A DNA stretch of 64,000 nt, from the NCBI GenBank assembly GCA_964247755.1, contig CAXTVX010000001.1, forward strand, positions 124,001 through 188,000. Reading direction: 5' to 3'. The notes beneath the pieces are model-generated. The model made no database searches. It saw only the letters and a program-made list of their open reading frames with translations, and was not told where the DNA came from. Position numbers and translations under genes: made by a program. This document shows positions 28,885 through 37,407 of the stretch, one piece after another (the stretch's first letter is position 1; every line of letters begins with the position of its first letter). This DNA comes from Lichenicola sp964247755. Lineage in GTDB: Bacteria; Pseudomonadota; Alphaproteobacteria; Acetobacterales; Acetobacteraceae.

Positions 28885-28908
28885 GCATACATAGAGGGTT
28901 TGCATACA
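28884..28908. promoter_or_regulatory. Candidate TetR operator: two TGCATACA direct repeats
   Basis: TGCATACA occurs at 28884-28891 and 28901-28908, a 17-base period. The pair lies between and on top of both facing promoters and just before the tetR start. The layout fits an autoregulated repressor that also silences the EthD/DUF4188 operon. TetR operators are more often inverted repeats, so the true site may be only partly shown. Confidence 0.5.
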
Positions 28909-28915
28909 GTGTCAA
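28888..28915 (-). promoter_or_regulatory. Promoter of the EthD-DUF4188 operon
   Basis: On the minus strand TTGACA (28915-28910, a perfect -35), a 16-base spacer, then TATGTA (28893-28888). It faces the EthD gene, whose start is 59 bases beyond the -10. The -35 covers the tetR start codon, so tetR expression and EthD transcription compete for the same DNA. Confidence 0.5.
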
Positions 28916-29493
28916 CATCGAGGCGCTACCATCATGGTGAGCTGGGCCCGGCGCTGCTGCGTGCGGCGCTGGCACTCCTGGCCGAGGACGGCGTCGAGGC
29001 CCTGTCGCTGCGCGAGGTGGCGCGTCGCGCCGGCGTGTCGGCCATGGCGCCGTATCGCCACTACGCGGACAAGAACGCGCTGGTCGCCGCGGTGGCCGCG
29101 CACGGCTTCGGCGCCCTGGGGGACGCCCTGCGTGCCGCCGACCAGGCCGCACCGCCGGGAGGGGCGCTGGTCGCGCAAGCGGTCGCCTATGTCCGCTATG
29201 CGCTGGCGAATCCGATGCTGTTCCGCCTCATGTTCGGCGCCAAGCGGCCGGACGCGATGCCGGACCCGGCGCTGGAGCCTGTCGGGGCCGCGACCTACGC
29301 CGTGCTGTCGCGCCGGGTGGCGGCGGAAACACCGGTGGGGGGCGACCGGGAGGCGCGCACGATCGGCTGCTGGTCGCTGGTGCACGGCCTCGCCCTGCTG
29401 TTCCTGGACGGCGAGATCCGCCCGCGGCTCGACGCGACGGACGACGCCATCACCCGCCGGGTCGCGACCGCCATGCTCGGCGTCCGGCCGTGA
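28909..29493 (+). CDS. TetR/AcrR family transcriptional regulator
   Basis: A 194-residue repressor. The DNA-binding domain reads STSRRYHHGELGPALLRAAL, VEALSLREVARRAGVSAMAP and YRHYADKNALVAAVAAHGFG, close to regulators with a TetR_C_33-like C-terminus (YALANPMLFRLMFGAKRPD, TIGCWSLVHGLALLFLDGEI). The GTG at 28909 is chosen: it begins the conserved STSRRYHHG segment, has AGAGGG upstream, and fits the promoter at 28856-28884. Longer in-frame starts upstream would overlap the EthD gene. Confidence 0.88.
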   Translation: MSTSRRYHHGELGPALLRAALALLAEDGVEALSLREVARRAGVSAMAPYRHYADKNALVAAVAAHGFGALGDALRAADQAAPPGGALVAQAVAYVRYALANPMLFRLMFGAKRPDAMPDPALEPVGAATYAVLSRRVAAETPVGGDREARTIGCWSLVHGLALLFLDGEIRPRLDATDDAITRRVATAMLGVRP

Positions 29494-29535
29494 CGGCATC
29501 TCCGCGCTTCCGTGGGGCGGATGCGGAGCGGACGG

Positions 29536-31755
29536 ATGAACCGTAGGCAGCGCCGCGCGCAGGGCAGCCTCGGGCCGGACCCGTCCGGTCCCGACCTGTT
29601 CGGGCAGGCGGTCCGGCATCACCAGGCCGGTGAGGCGGAGCAGGCCGAGGCATCGTATCGACGGGTCCTGGCGCTGCAGCCGCGCCATGCCGACGCGCTG
29701 CATCTGCTGGGCCTGCTGGCGTTCGAGGCGGGGCGGCATGACCGCGCCAGGGAGCTGATCGGCCGGGCGATCCGGATCGAGCCGGACAGGCCGCCGTATC
29801 ACTTCAACCTGGGCAACGTGCTGGCCGCCTCCGGGCAGCCCGACGCGGCGATCATGGCCTTCGGCGCCGCGATCCGGCTCAGGCCCGACCATGCCGTGGC
29901 GCGTCTCGGCCTCGGCAACGCGTTGCAGGCAGCGGGTCGGCCGGCGCAGGCGGTCGCCGCCTACAAGGGAGCGATCGACGTCGAGCCCGGCTTCGCCGAC
30001 GCGCACGCCAATCTCGGGGTGGCGCTGAAGGAGCTGGGCCGGTTCGCGGACGCGGTCGCCGCCTTCGAGGCCGCGATCCGTCTGGGCGCGGATCCGGTCG
30101 GGACGCGCTACAACCTGGCCAACGTTCTGGCCGCGTCGGGACGGTCCGACGAGGCGGTCGCTGCCTATCGTGCGGTGCTGCGCCTGCGGCCCGGCTTCGT
30201 CGAGGCGCAGTGCAACCTCGGCAACGCGCTGGCCGCTGCGGGACGCAAGGATGACGCGGCCGACGCCTACCGCTCCGCCATCCTGGCCCGGCCGGACTAC
30301 GCCGAGGCCCACGCCAACCTCGGCAACGTGCTCGGTGCGGTCGGGCGGCTCGGCGAGGCGATCGCAGCGCAGGAGGCCGCCATCCGGCTCAGGCCGGGCT
30401 TCGCCGGAGCGCATTCCAACCTCGGCAACCTGCTCAAGGACGCCGGGCGGTTCGAGGATGCCATCGCCGCGTACGAGCACGCGATCGCCCTCGATCCGGA
30501 ACTCGCCGCCGCCCGCTCGAACCTGCTGATGACCCTGCACTACCGCGAGGGACTGGACGTGGATGCCCCGGCGGCGGCACGGCGCTATGCCGCGCTGGTG
30601 GAGCGGCCTCGTCCGCCCACGTCGTTCGGCAACGTTGCGGACCCGGGGCGACGGCTGCGGATCGGCTACGTGTCGGGCGATCTCGGTCCGCACCCGGTCG
30701 GGTATTTCCTGAGGCCGGTGCTGCGCTGCCACGACCAAACGGCCGTCGAGGTGACCTGCTACGGAACCGCGCCGCATGCGGGAGCGGTCGCGGAGGAGCT
30801 GTGCTGCGCGTCGGACCGCTGGCGCAGCCTGGTCGGGCTGCCGGACCAGGCGGCGGCGGCGATGATCGAGGCGGACGGGATCGACATCCTGGTGGACCTG
30901 TCCGGGCACACCGCGGGCAACCGCCTGACGCTGTTCGCACGCAGGGTGGCGCCGCTGCAGGCGAGCTGGCTCGGCTACTGGGGAACCACCGGGCTGTCCG
31001 GCATGGACGTCATCCTGTCGGACGCGGCCACCATCCTGCCGGGCGAGGAGGACGGCTACAGCGAGCGGGTGGTCCGCCTGCCTGGCTCACGGTTCTGCTT
31101 CGCGCCGATCGACGACGCGCCCGCGCCGGTGACGCCGCCCTGCACGCGCGGCCGGCCGCCCACCTTCGGCAGCTTCAACAACCTGGCCAAGGTCGGGCCC
31201 GACGTGGTGCGGCTGTGGGCGGCGCTGCTGCACGCGGCACCCGGGTCGCGCCTGTTGCTGAAGTGGCGGTCGCTGGTCGACGAGGGCATGCGCCGCAGCC
31301 TGGCGGCGCAGTTCGCCGGGCACGGCATCGGCGCGGAGCGGCTGGTGCTTCGCGGCGAGTCGCCGCACCGGGCGATGCTGGAGGAGTATGGCGACGTCGA
31401 CGTGGCCCTGGACCCGTTCCCGTTCTCCGGCGGCCTGACCAGCTGCGACGCGTTGTGGATGGGGGTGCCGGTGGTGACGCTGCCCGGGCGACAACCGCAG
31501 TCGCGGCAGACCGCCGGGTTCCTGGCGTCGATCGGCGACACCGGCTGGGTGACGCGGTCGCCGGAACAGTACGTGTCGACCGCGTTGTCCCTGCTGTCCG
31601 ACCCGCAGGAGCTCGGCCGCATCCGGCAGTCCTTGCGCGGCCGCATGGCAGCGTCGGCCTTGTGCGACGGCCGGTCGTTCACACGCGGGCTGGAGGCGGC
31701 CTACCGCACGATGTGGCGCGGCTGGTGCGAACGCCTGTCCTCCGCGTCGTCCTGA
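29536..31755 (+). CDS. TPR protein with GT41 (O-GlcNAc transferase/SPINDLY-like) domain
   Basis: A 739-residue fusion. About nine tetratricopeptide repeats span residues 20-340 (for example HADALHLLGLLAFEAGRHDR, GFADAHANLGVALKELGRFA, YAEAHANLGNVLGAVGRLGE). A GT-B catalytic region follows: LRIGYVSGDLGPHPVGYFLR, DILVDLSGHTAGNRLTLFAR, APLQASWLGYWGTTGLSGMD, FGSFNNLAKVGPDVVRLWAA and DPFPFSGGLTSCDALWMGVP. Bacterial members glycosylate proteins such as flagellins or adhesins, or act in polysaccharide synthesis; target unknown here. ATG at 29536 has GGAG eight bases upstream. Confidence 0.93.
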   Translation: MNRRQRRAQGSLGPDPSGPDLFGQAVRHHQAGEAEQAEASYRRVLALQPRHADALHLLGLLAFEAGRHDRARELIGRAIRIEPDRPPYHFNLGNVLAASGQPDAAIMAFGAAIRLRPDHAVARLGLGNALQAAGRPAQAVAAYKGAIDVEPGFADAHANLGVALKELGRFADAVAAFEAAIRLGADPVGTRYNLANVLAASGRSDEAVAAYRAVLRLRPGFVEAQCNLGNALAAAGRKDDAADAYRSAILARPDYAEAHANLGNVLGAVGRLGEAIAAQEAAIRLRPGFAGAHSNLGNLLKDAGRFEDAIAAYEHAIALDPELAAARSNLLMTLHYREGLDVDAPAAARRYAALVERPRPPTSFGNVADPGRRLRIGYVSGDLGPHPVGYFLRPVLRCHDQTAVEVTCYGTAPHAGAVAEELCCASDRWRSLVGLPDQAAAAMIEADGIDILVDLSGHTAGNRLTLFARRVAPLQASWLGYWGTTGLSGMDVILSDAATILPGEEDGYSERVVRLPGSRFCFAPIDDAPAPVTPPCTRGRPPTFGSFNNLAKVGPDVVRLWAALLHAAPGSRLLLKWRSLVDEGMRRSLAAQFAGHGIGAERLVLRGESPHRAMLEEYGDVDVALDPFPFSGGLTSCDALWMGVPVVTLPGRQPQSRQTAGFLASIGDTGWVTRSPEQYVSTALSLLSDPQELGRIRQSLRGRMAASALCDGRSFTRGLEAAYRTMWRGWCERLSSASS

Positions 31756-31939
31756 GGTCGACGCGGGTCGGCGACGCGCCTTAGGCAGGTCCGATGGCTG
31801 CGATAGAAGCGAACTATTGCCCGTTGCCGGCTGTCCGGCTTCCGCCCGGAAGGGTGATCTCCTAATCTTGGACCGTGACGGCGGGGGTGACCCTGCGAGG
31901 CGCCGTGCTGCGTCTGCAGTCGAAGATCAGGAGAACACG

Positions 31940-34201
31940 ATGGACGGAGACAATGTCGGCAAGTGCCCGATGGGCGGCGGCGGGACGGGCGGCAGCGGGA
32001 CGGGCGGCAGCGGAACGGGCGGCAGCGGAACGGGCAACGCCGCCAACAACTCGACGGCCTGGCCGCGGTCGAACCGGGACTGGTGGCCGAACCAGCTGAA
32101 CCTCAAGATCCTGCACCAGCACTCGGTCGATGCGAACCCGCTGAAGGAGGACTTCGACTACGCGGCAGCGTTCAGGACGCTCGACCTCGGCGCGGTGAAG
32201 CAGGACCTGTTCGCGCTGATGACCACCACGCAGGACTGGTGGCCGGCCGACCATGGCCATTACGGGCCGCTGTTCATCCGCATGGCGTGGCATAGCGCCG
32301 GCACCTACCGCATCGGCGACGGCCGCGGCGGCGCCGGCTCGGGCACGCAGCGCTTCGCGCCGCTGAACTCCTGGCCGGACAATGCCAACCTCGACAAGGC
32401 GCGGCTGCTGCTGTGGCCGGTGAAGCAGAAGTACGGCCGCAAGCTGTCCTGGGCCGACCTGATGGTGCTGGCGGGCAACTGCGCGCTGGAGTCGATGGGG
32501 CTCAAGACCTTCGGCTTCGCCGGCGGCCGCGCCGACGTGTGGGAGCCGGAAGAGGACATCAACTGGGGCCCGGAGGACACCTGGCTCGCCGACGCGCGCT
32601 ACAGCGGCGACCGTGAGCTGTCCGACCACCTGGGCGCTGTGCAGATGGGGCTGATCTACGTCAACCCGGAAGGCCCGAACGGGTCCCCCGACCCTCTCGC
32701 CTCGGCGCGCGACATACGCGAAACCTTTGCGCGCATGGCGATGAACGACGAGGAGACCGTGGCTCTGGTCGCCGGCGGCCACACCTTCGGCAAGAGCCAC
32801 GGCGCCGCCAGCGCCGAGACGTACGTGGGCCCGGAGCCGGAGGCCGCCGGCATCGAGCAGATGGGCCTGGGCTGGAAGAACAGCTACGGCACCGGAAAGG
32901 GCGCCGACACCATCTCGAGCGGCCTCGAGGGCACCTGGACCGCCGAGCCCACCAAGTGGGACAACGGCTACTTCGACAACCTGTTCCGCTTCGAGTGGGA
33001 GCTGCACCGCGGCCCTGGCGGCGCGTGGCAGTGGAAGCCCAAGAACGGCGAGGCGGCTGACTTGGTGCCGGACGCGCACGACCCCACCACGCGCCACGCG
33101 CCGATGATGTACACCACCGACGTCGCGCTGATCACCGACCCGGCCTACCTCGCCATCTCCAAGCGCTTCCATGACGACCTGGACGCGTTCTCCGACGCCT
33201 TCGCCCGCGCCTGGTTCAAGCTGACCCATCGCGACATGGGCCCGCTGCCGCGCTACCTCGGTCCGGAGGTGCCGTCCGAGGTGCTGCTGTGGCAGGACCC
33301 GGTGCCCGCCGTGGACCATCCGCTGGTCGACGAGGCGGACGTGGCGGCGCTCAAGGCGACGCTGCTGGGCTCCGGGCTGTCGGTGTCGCAGCTGGTCTCG
33401 ACCGCCTGGAAGTCGGCCTCGACGTTCCGCGGCACCGACAAACGGGGCGGTGCCAACGGCGCCCGCATCCGCCTGGCGCCGCAGAAGGACTGGGCGGCGA
33501 ACGAGCCGGCCGAGCTGGCGGCGGTGCTGGGGGTGCTGGAAGGCGTGCAGGCAGAGTTCAACGCCGCGCAGACAGGCGGCAAGCGGGTGTCGCTCGCCGA
33601 CCTGATCGTGCTGGGCGGCAGTGCCGCGGTCGAAAAGGCGGCGCGCGATGCGGGCCAGGCGATCGAGGTGCCGTTCACGCCGGGCCGCACCGACGCGTCG
33701 CCCGAGCAGACCGACGCGCACTCCTTCCGGGTGCTGGAGCCGCACGCGGACGGGTTCCGCAACTACGTCGGCCACAGCCGGGGAAAGCACGACGAGGTGA
33801 ACCTGGTGGACCGGGCGCACCTGCTGACGCTGACGGCGCCGGAGATGACGGTGCTGCTCGGCGGCCTGCGCGTGCTGGGCGCCAACCATGGCGGCTCGGA
33901 GCTCGGCGTGTTCACCACCCGGCCGGGGGTGCTGAGCAACGACTTCTTCGTCAACCTGCTCGACATGGGCACGACGTGGAAGGCGACCAGCGAGGCGGAA
34001 GACCGCTTCGAGGGCCGCGACCGCCGCAACGGCGAGCTGAAGTGGACCGGCAGCCGGGTCGACCTGGTCTTCGGGTCGAACTCGCTGCTGCGCGCGGTGG
34101 CCGAGGTGTTCGGCTGCTCGGACTCGCAGGAGGCGTTCGTGCAGGACTTCGTCACCGTGTGGACCAAGGTGATGAACCTGGACCGGTTCGACCAAGCCTG
34201 A
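31940..34201 (+). CDS. katG: Catalase-peroxidase
   Basis: Heme enzyme that removes hydrogen peroxide; 753 residues, two tandem peroxidase-like domains. The distal site is FIRMAWHSAGTYRIGDGRGG (Arg, Trp, His). The proximal His is in VALVAGGHTFGKSHGAASAE. The Met-Tyr-Trp adduct comes from that Trp, Tyr in GLIYVNPEGPNG and Met in FARMAMNDEETVAL. The C-terminal domain is the usual inactive copy. AGGAG lies six bases before the ATG. The N-terminus carries an in-frame GTGGS repeat. No oxyR is adjacent. Confidence 0.97.
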   Translation: MDGDNVGKCPMGGGGTGGSGTGGSGTGGSGTGNAANNSTAWPRSNRDWWPNQLNLKILHQHSVDANPLKEDFDYAAAFRTLDLGAVKQDLFALMTTTQDWWPADHGHYGPLFIRMAWHSAGTYRIGDGRGGAGSGTQRFAPLNSWPDNANLDKARLLLWPVKQKYGRKLSWADLMVLAGNCALESMGLKTFGFAGGRADVWEPEEDINWGPEDTWLADARYSGDRELSDHLGAVQMGLIYVNPEGPNGSPDPLASARDIRETFARMAMNDEETVALVAGGHTFGKSHGAASAETYVGPEPEAAGIEQMGLGWKNSYGTGKGADTISSGLEGTWTAEPTKWDNGYFDNLFRFEWELHRGPGGAWQWKPKNGEAADLVPDAHDPTTRHAPMMYTTDVALITDPAYLAISKRFHDDLDAFSDAFARAWFKLTHRDMGPLPRYLGPEVPSEVLLWQDPVPAVDHPLVDEADVAALKATLLGSGLSVSQLVSTAWKSASTFRGTDKRGGANGARIRLAPQKDWAANEPAELAAVLGVLEGVQAEFNAAQTGGKRVSLADLIVLGGSAAVEKAARDAGQAIEVPFTPGRTDASPEQTDAHSFRVLEPHADGFRNYVGHSRGKHDEVNLVDRAHLLTLTAPEMTVLLGGLRVLGANHGGSELGVFTTRPGVLSNDFFVNLLDMGTTWKATSEAEDRFEGRDRRNGELKWTGSRVDLVFGSNSLLRAVAEVFGCSDSQEAFVQDFVTVWTKVMNLDRFDQA
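31982..32035 (+). repeat. 15-bp tandem repeat in the katG 5' coding region
   Basis: Units GGGACGGGCGGCAGC at 31982-31996 and 31997-32011, GGAACGGGCGGCAGC at 32012-32026, and a partial GGAACGGGC at 32027-32035. Each full unit encodes a GTGGS-type pentapeptide, so copy-number change stays in frame. It lies between the CPMGGG segment and the conserved WPRSNRDWWPNQL. Confidence 0.9.
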
Positions 34202-34501
34202 AACAGCCGGGCCCGCTCGCGGGCCTTGGATCCGGGGCGGCGGTACAGCTTGACGCTCCGTCGTCCCGTCGGTCTTCGCTCCCGTGGCCGTTGTCGACGG
34301 TCCCGGGCACCTTCCAGACCTACGGACGGGCGATCGGCATCGGGTGAACAACCCGGATCGGGGTGGGACCCAGCCGACGATGGGTCCGGGACCCGGGCTT
34401 TGATCCCGTTCGCCGGGTGAGGACATCTGGCGCAGGGCCGCCATCCGTTTATAACGGTCTCGGTATGAAGTCCGACGACGCGGCTGCCCGGGAGGTTCGC
34501 C
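34202..34501. other. 300-bp gap between katG and the ClpP-like gene
   Basis: No convincing gene. It holds the katG hairpin (34210-34225). GGGACCC (34365-34371), GGGTCC (34382-34387) and GGACCC (34389-34394) can form alternative hairpins. CCGTT-TAT-AACGG (34445-34457) is an inverted repeat that includes TATAAC; with CTGGCG 17 bases upstream this is a weak promoter candidate for the gene at 34502. Confidence 0.5.
34210..34225 (+). terminator. Possible katG transcription-end hairpin
   Basis: GGCCCG-CTCG-CGGGCC, 6-bp stem and 4-base loop, starting nine bases after the katG stop. Only two Ts follow, so it may work with Rho or only protect the 3' end. Confidence 0.45.
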
Positions 34502-35245
34502 TTGCATCATCTGGTTGGCTGGTCGGTCCGGGTCGCAATGCAGCTGCGTCCGGCTCTGCTGGGGATGGCCTGCCTTCTGGTCGGTTGTCAGCAGCCGGCG
34601 CAACCGGTCGTGCAGGCAGTCGTGCCGGAGCCGGTGCCGGTCAAGGGGATCGGCTACGTCATCTTCGAGGCGAAGATCCAGCCGTCGAGCCGCGACCTGC
34701 TCATCGCCGACATCGACAAGCTTCGGGCTGCCGGCGCCCACGAGATCGATCTCGGCATGAACTCGCCAGGGGGCGAGCTGGACGCGGCCGAGGACATCGT
34801 CAACTACATGAACCGCCAGCATGACGAGAACGGCATCGTCTTCAAGGCCTACAACGTCGGTGTCGTCGCGTCTGCCGCTACCTACGTGTTTCTCAACGCG
34901 CAGGGCCGCTACACCAAGGCGTCGGGCTTCTTCGTCTTCCATGCTGCCGGGGTGATGTCGACCGGGCTGATCACGGCGCAGATGTTGCGGGATCAGGCCA
35001 GCAAGCTCGACGATTACGAGAACCTCATGCGCGCCACCCTGAAGGCGCGGACCAGGCTGACCGATTCCGAGGCCCTGACCTATGTTCGCAGGACGGTCCT
35101 GCTGAACTCCGACGACGCGCAGCGGGACGGGATCGTCGACGCCGTCAGCCCGCTCGTCGTGCCGAAGGCGACGCGCATCTGGGTCATCAAGACCAAGCGT
35201 CCGGCCGGTCCCGCTCCCCACCCGGCTGCCACACCGGCATCGTGA
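34502..35245 (+). CDS. ClpP/crotonase-fold lipoprotein, periplasmic
   Basis: A 247-residue protein with a lipoprotein signal (RPALLGMACLLVGC, lipobox LVGC). The rest resembles the ClpP/SppA serine-protease fold: EIDLGMNSPGGELDAAEDIV, then AYNVGVVASAATYVFLNAQG. The Ser of VASAAT is placed like the ClpP nucleophile, and the His of FFVFHAAG is the candidate base. The target is unknown; it resembles the predicted periplasmic proteins of COG3904. TTG at 34502 has GGGAGG six bases upstream; the alternative ATG at 34538 lacks one. Its 3' end overlaps the convergent acyltransferase by 59 bases. Confidence 0.75.
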   Translation: MHHLVGWSVRVAMQLRPALLGMACLLVGCQQPAQPVVQAVVPEPVPVKGIGYVIFEAKIQPSSRDLLIADIDKLRAAGAHEIDLGMNSPGGELDAAEDIVNYMNRQHDENGIVFKAYNVGVVASAATYVFLNAQGRYTKASGFFVFHAAGVMSTGLITAQMLRDQASKLDDYENLMRATLKARTRLTDSEALTYVRRTVLLNSDDAQRDGIVDAVSPLVVPKATRIWVIKTKRPAGPAPHPAATPAS

Positions 35246-36449
35246 GGGCGGACGGGCCGGTCTGTGTCGGCTCTCGCGAACAAGGCAGGGTTCGGCTAAG
35301 GGCATCAGACATGCCGACTTGCCGGTTCCGGAGAAGGCCGTGATCGGCTGGACGCCCCGCACGCCGGAAAAGCCGTCGGCCCGGCTTCTCGACGAGGACG
35401 TAGGAAACCTGGGACAAGCCCAGCAATGGCACGAGGACACATCCCAGGTAGGCGGGGTACACTCCAAGGGTCGGAAGATGCTGTTCCAGGAAAGGAAGAG
35501 ATCCGGACAGCAGGGTCACGATCGGCAGATGCAGAAGGTAGATGGAAAAGGAGATGCGGCCCAGCCAGCCCAGCAGACCGGCTGACCGCGCTGGCCCGAT
35601 CCGACCATCCCTGATGTAGAGAACCAGGATGATCAGCATCGCGATGGAGGGGATCAGGCGCGTCTGCCCTTCGGATGCCTGCCATAGCAGTCCGGCGACC
35701 AGGACAAGCCCGATGGCTCCCGTGAGGGGTGCCGGAGCCCGGGACAACGTGTCCTGCCAACGGAAAATCTCCAGACAGCACAGCACGCCCATGAAGAAGG
35801 CAGGAACGCAGCGTGCGAGGGCGGCGGGCGCCCACCAGTAGGTGGCGTAGCTCGGATACAGATGCCATTCGAGCAGTACCGCCGACACGAGCAGCACGCG
35901 GGCGTATCCGGTGCCGAACAGCCTCGCCGAGATCAACGCCAACGGGCAGGCAAGATAACAGGCGAACTCGATGCCGACCGACCAGTTCACGACGAGCCAT
36001 TCCGGGTAGCGCGTCACGAACGGCTGAGCCATGAGAAGTGCTGCCGGCAGCCTGGACCAGCTGACCGGAGCGCCGAGATGGATGCCGGCGGCGGCGCCGA
36101 TCAGGAGCACCCCGATCGCGGCGACGTTGAGGGGATAGACACGAGCCGCTCGTCGCAGGAAGAAGCCCGGGATGTCCCGGAATTTCATGTCCCGGTTGGC
36201 ATAGGCGAGCACGAAGCCGCTCAGCAGAAAGAAGATGTCCACGCCGACATAGCCGACCTCGGGAACGTTGCGCAGAACGACCGGAGGCAGCAACGCGTTC
36301 GGCGTTTGTTGTACGCAGTGATGTGCGATTACCCACACCGCCACCACCCCTCGGAGTGCGGTCAGGGATTTTATCTCTGCCCTGGGCGGAGCGACCCGAC
36401 ATGCAACCGGCCAACCGCAATCCTGACCAGCTCGACTAGTTGACGTCAT
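35187..36449 (-). CDS. Acyltransferase 3 family membrane protein (OafA/YrhL-like)
   Basis: A 420-residue protein with about ten membrane helices that would O-acylate a surface sugar or lipid. SLTALRGVVAVWVIAHHCVQ carries the family R and HH motif. VGYVGVDIFFLLSGFVLAYA, ARVYPLNVAAIGVLLIG and SFSIYLLHLPIVTLLSGSLP are typical. The last 45 residues (after VEKPGRRLFRRAGRP) look non-homologous and overlap the ClpP-like gene. Third-position GC is visibly lower than in its neighbours and Arg/Ser codons differ, suggesting transfer. The start ATG at 36447-36449 lacks a good ribosome site. Confidence 0.85.
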   Translation of the reverse strand: MTSTSRAGQDCGWPVACRVAPPRAEIKSLTALRGVVAVWVIAHHCVQQTPNALLPPVVLRNVPEVGYVGVDIFFLLSGFVLAYANRDMKFRDIPGFFLRRAARVYPLNVAAIGVLLIGAAAGIHLGAPVSWSRLPAALLMAQPFVTRYPEWLVVNWSVGIEFACYLACPLALISARLFGTGYARVLLVSAVLLEWHLYPSYATYWWAPAALARCVPAFFMGVLCCLEIFRWQDTLSRAPAPLTGAIGLVLVAGLLWQASEGQTRLIPSIAMLIILVLYIRDGRIGPARSAGLLGWLGRISFSIYLLHLPIVTLLSGSLPFLEQHLPTLGVYPAYLGCVLVPLLGLSQVSYVLVEKPGRRLFRRAGRPADHGLLRNRQVGMSDALSRTLPCSREPTQTGPSALTMPVWQPGGERDRPDAWS

Positions 36450-36579
36450 GCAGACCAAGCGCGTTGTGCTTCATGGGGTCGCCGCTTCCTCATCGTGTCG
36501 CGGCGGACGGGATTAAGTCGACGGTTCGGAACCGCGGCTGGAGCATCATCGGGTCGACCGGTCCGGTTCGATCGGATGC

Positions 36580-37407
36580 CTAATCCGTCTCCACCACCAC
36601 GGCGGTGACGTTGTCGCGCGCCTTGCGCAGCAGCGCGGCTTCCACCAGCTGCGCGGCCGCGTCGCCGCCCTGCTGCAGCAGCAGCTTGATCTCGGGATCG
36701 GCCAGCGTCTTGCTCAGCCCGTCGCTGCACAGCAGGAAGCGGTCGAACGGCAGCAGCTGGCCGACCCGCTTGTCCAGCAGCAGCGGCGAGCGGCCGGCGC
36801 CGATCGCACGGGTGATCACGTGGGCCTGGGGATGGCTCTCCGCCTCCCACGGTTCGATCATCCCGGTGTCGACCAGCTCCTGCACCACGCTGTGGTCGCG
36901 CGTGAGCTGGGTCAGCTCGCCCTCGCGCAGCAGGTAGATGCGCGAGTCGCCGGCCCACAGGCAGGCGAAGAAGTCCTGGTCCAGCAGCAGCGCCACCACG
37001 GTGGAAGCCATGCCGCGTTCCGGCGCACGCGCGCCCGCCTCCTCCAGCAGCGCGTCGTGCAGCGCGGACAGGCGGTGGCGCAGATGCGTCAGCCGCTCGG
37101 CCGCACTCAGGCCGGCGGCGAGCGAGGCGACGCTGCCGACCACCCGGCTGGACGCCATCGCGCCGTCGCGGTGGCCGCCGGCGCCGTCGGCCACCACGAA
37201 CAGGCCGACCTCGGGCCGGCACAGCAGCGCGTCCTGGTTCTCCGGGCGTACCGCGCCGGCATGCGACACCGCCGACACCCGCGACTCGCCGCTCACGCGG
37301 CCGCCAAGACGCGGGATCGACAGGTGGCGGGTGGTCGGGAGATGCCACACATCATGCCTCGCTTCAGCCTGGCCCACGTCGGCACGGCCCACTTCAACAC
37401 GATTCAC
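36580..37407 (-). CDS. pppA: PP2C-type Ser/Thr phosphatase, T6SS-linked
   Basis: A 275-residue protein phosphatase expected to reverse the kinase at 48131. PP2C metal-binding motifs are all present: VRPENQDALLCRPEVGLFVV, ADGAGGHRDGAMAS, LWAGDSRIYLLREGELTQLT, RDHSVVQELV, LLCSDGLSKTL and KARDNVTAVVVETD. The GTG start at 37405-37407 forms a GTGA overlap with the tssM stop. This adds about 30 non-homologous N-terminal residues; a later GTG is possible. It is the last gene of the T6SS cluster. In Pseudomonas, PppA opposes PpkA; the symbol rests on that parallel. Confidence 0.88.
   Translation of the reverse strand: MNRVEVGRADVGQAEARHDVWHLPTTRHLSIPRLGGRVSGESRVSAVSHAGAVRPENQDALLCRPEVGLFVVADGAGGHRDGAMASSRVVGSVASLAAGLSAAERLTHLRHRLSALHDALLEEAGARAPERGMASTVVALLLDQDFFACLWAGDSRIYLLREGELTQLTRDHSVVQELVDTGMIEPWEAESHPQAHVITRAIGAGRSPLLLDKRVGQLLPFDRFLLCSDGLSKTLADPEIKLLLQQGGDAAAQLVEAALLRKARDNVTAVVVETD

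Noticed and set aside
31982..32035. Short regular repeats as a CRISPR array
   Set aside because: Units are 15 bases, directly adjacent without spacers, and code in frame inside katG.
31862..35467. A 1201-codon open frame on the minus strand opposite katG
   Set aside because: It is antisense to katG, has no domain, and is full of Arg/Gly/His-rich low-complexity sequence, as expected from the mirror frame of a GC-rich gene.
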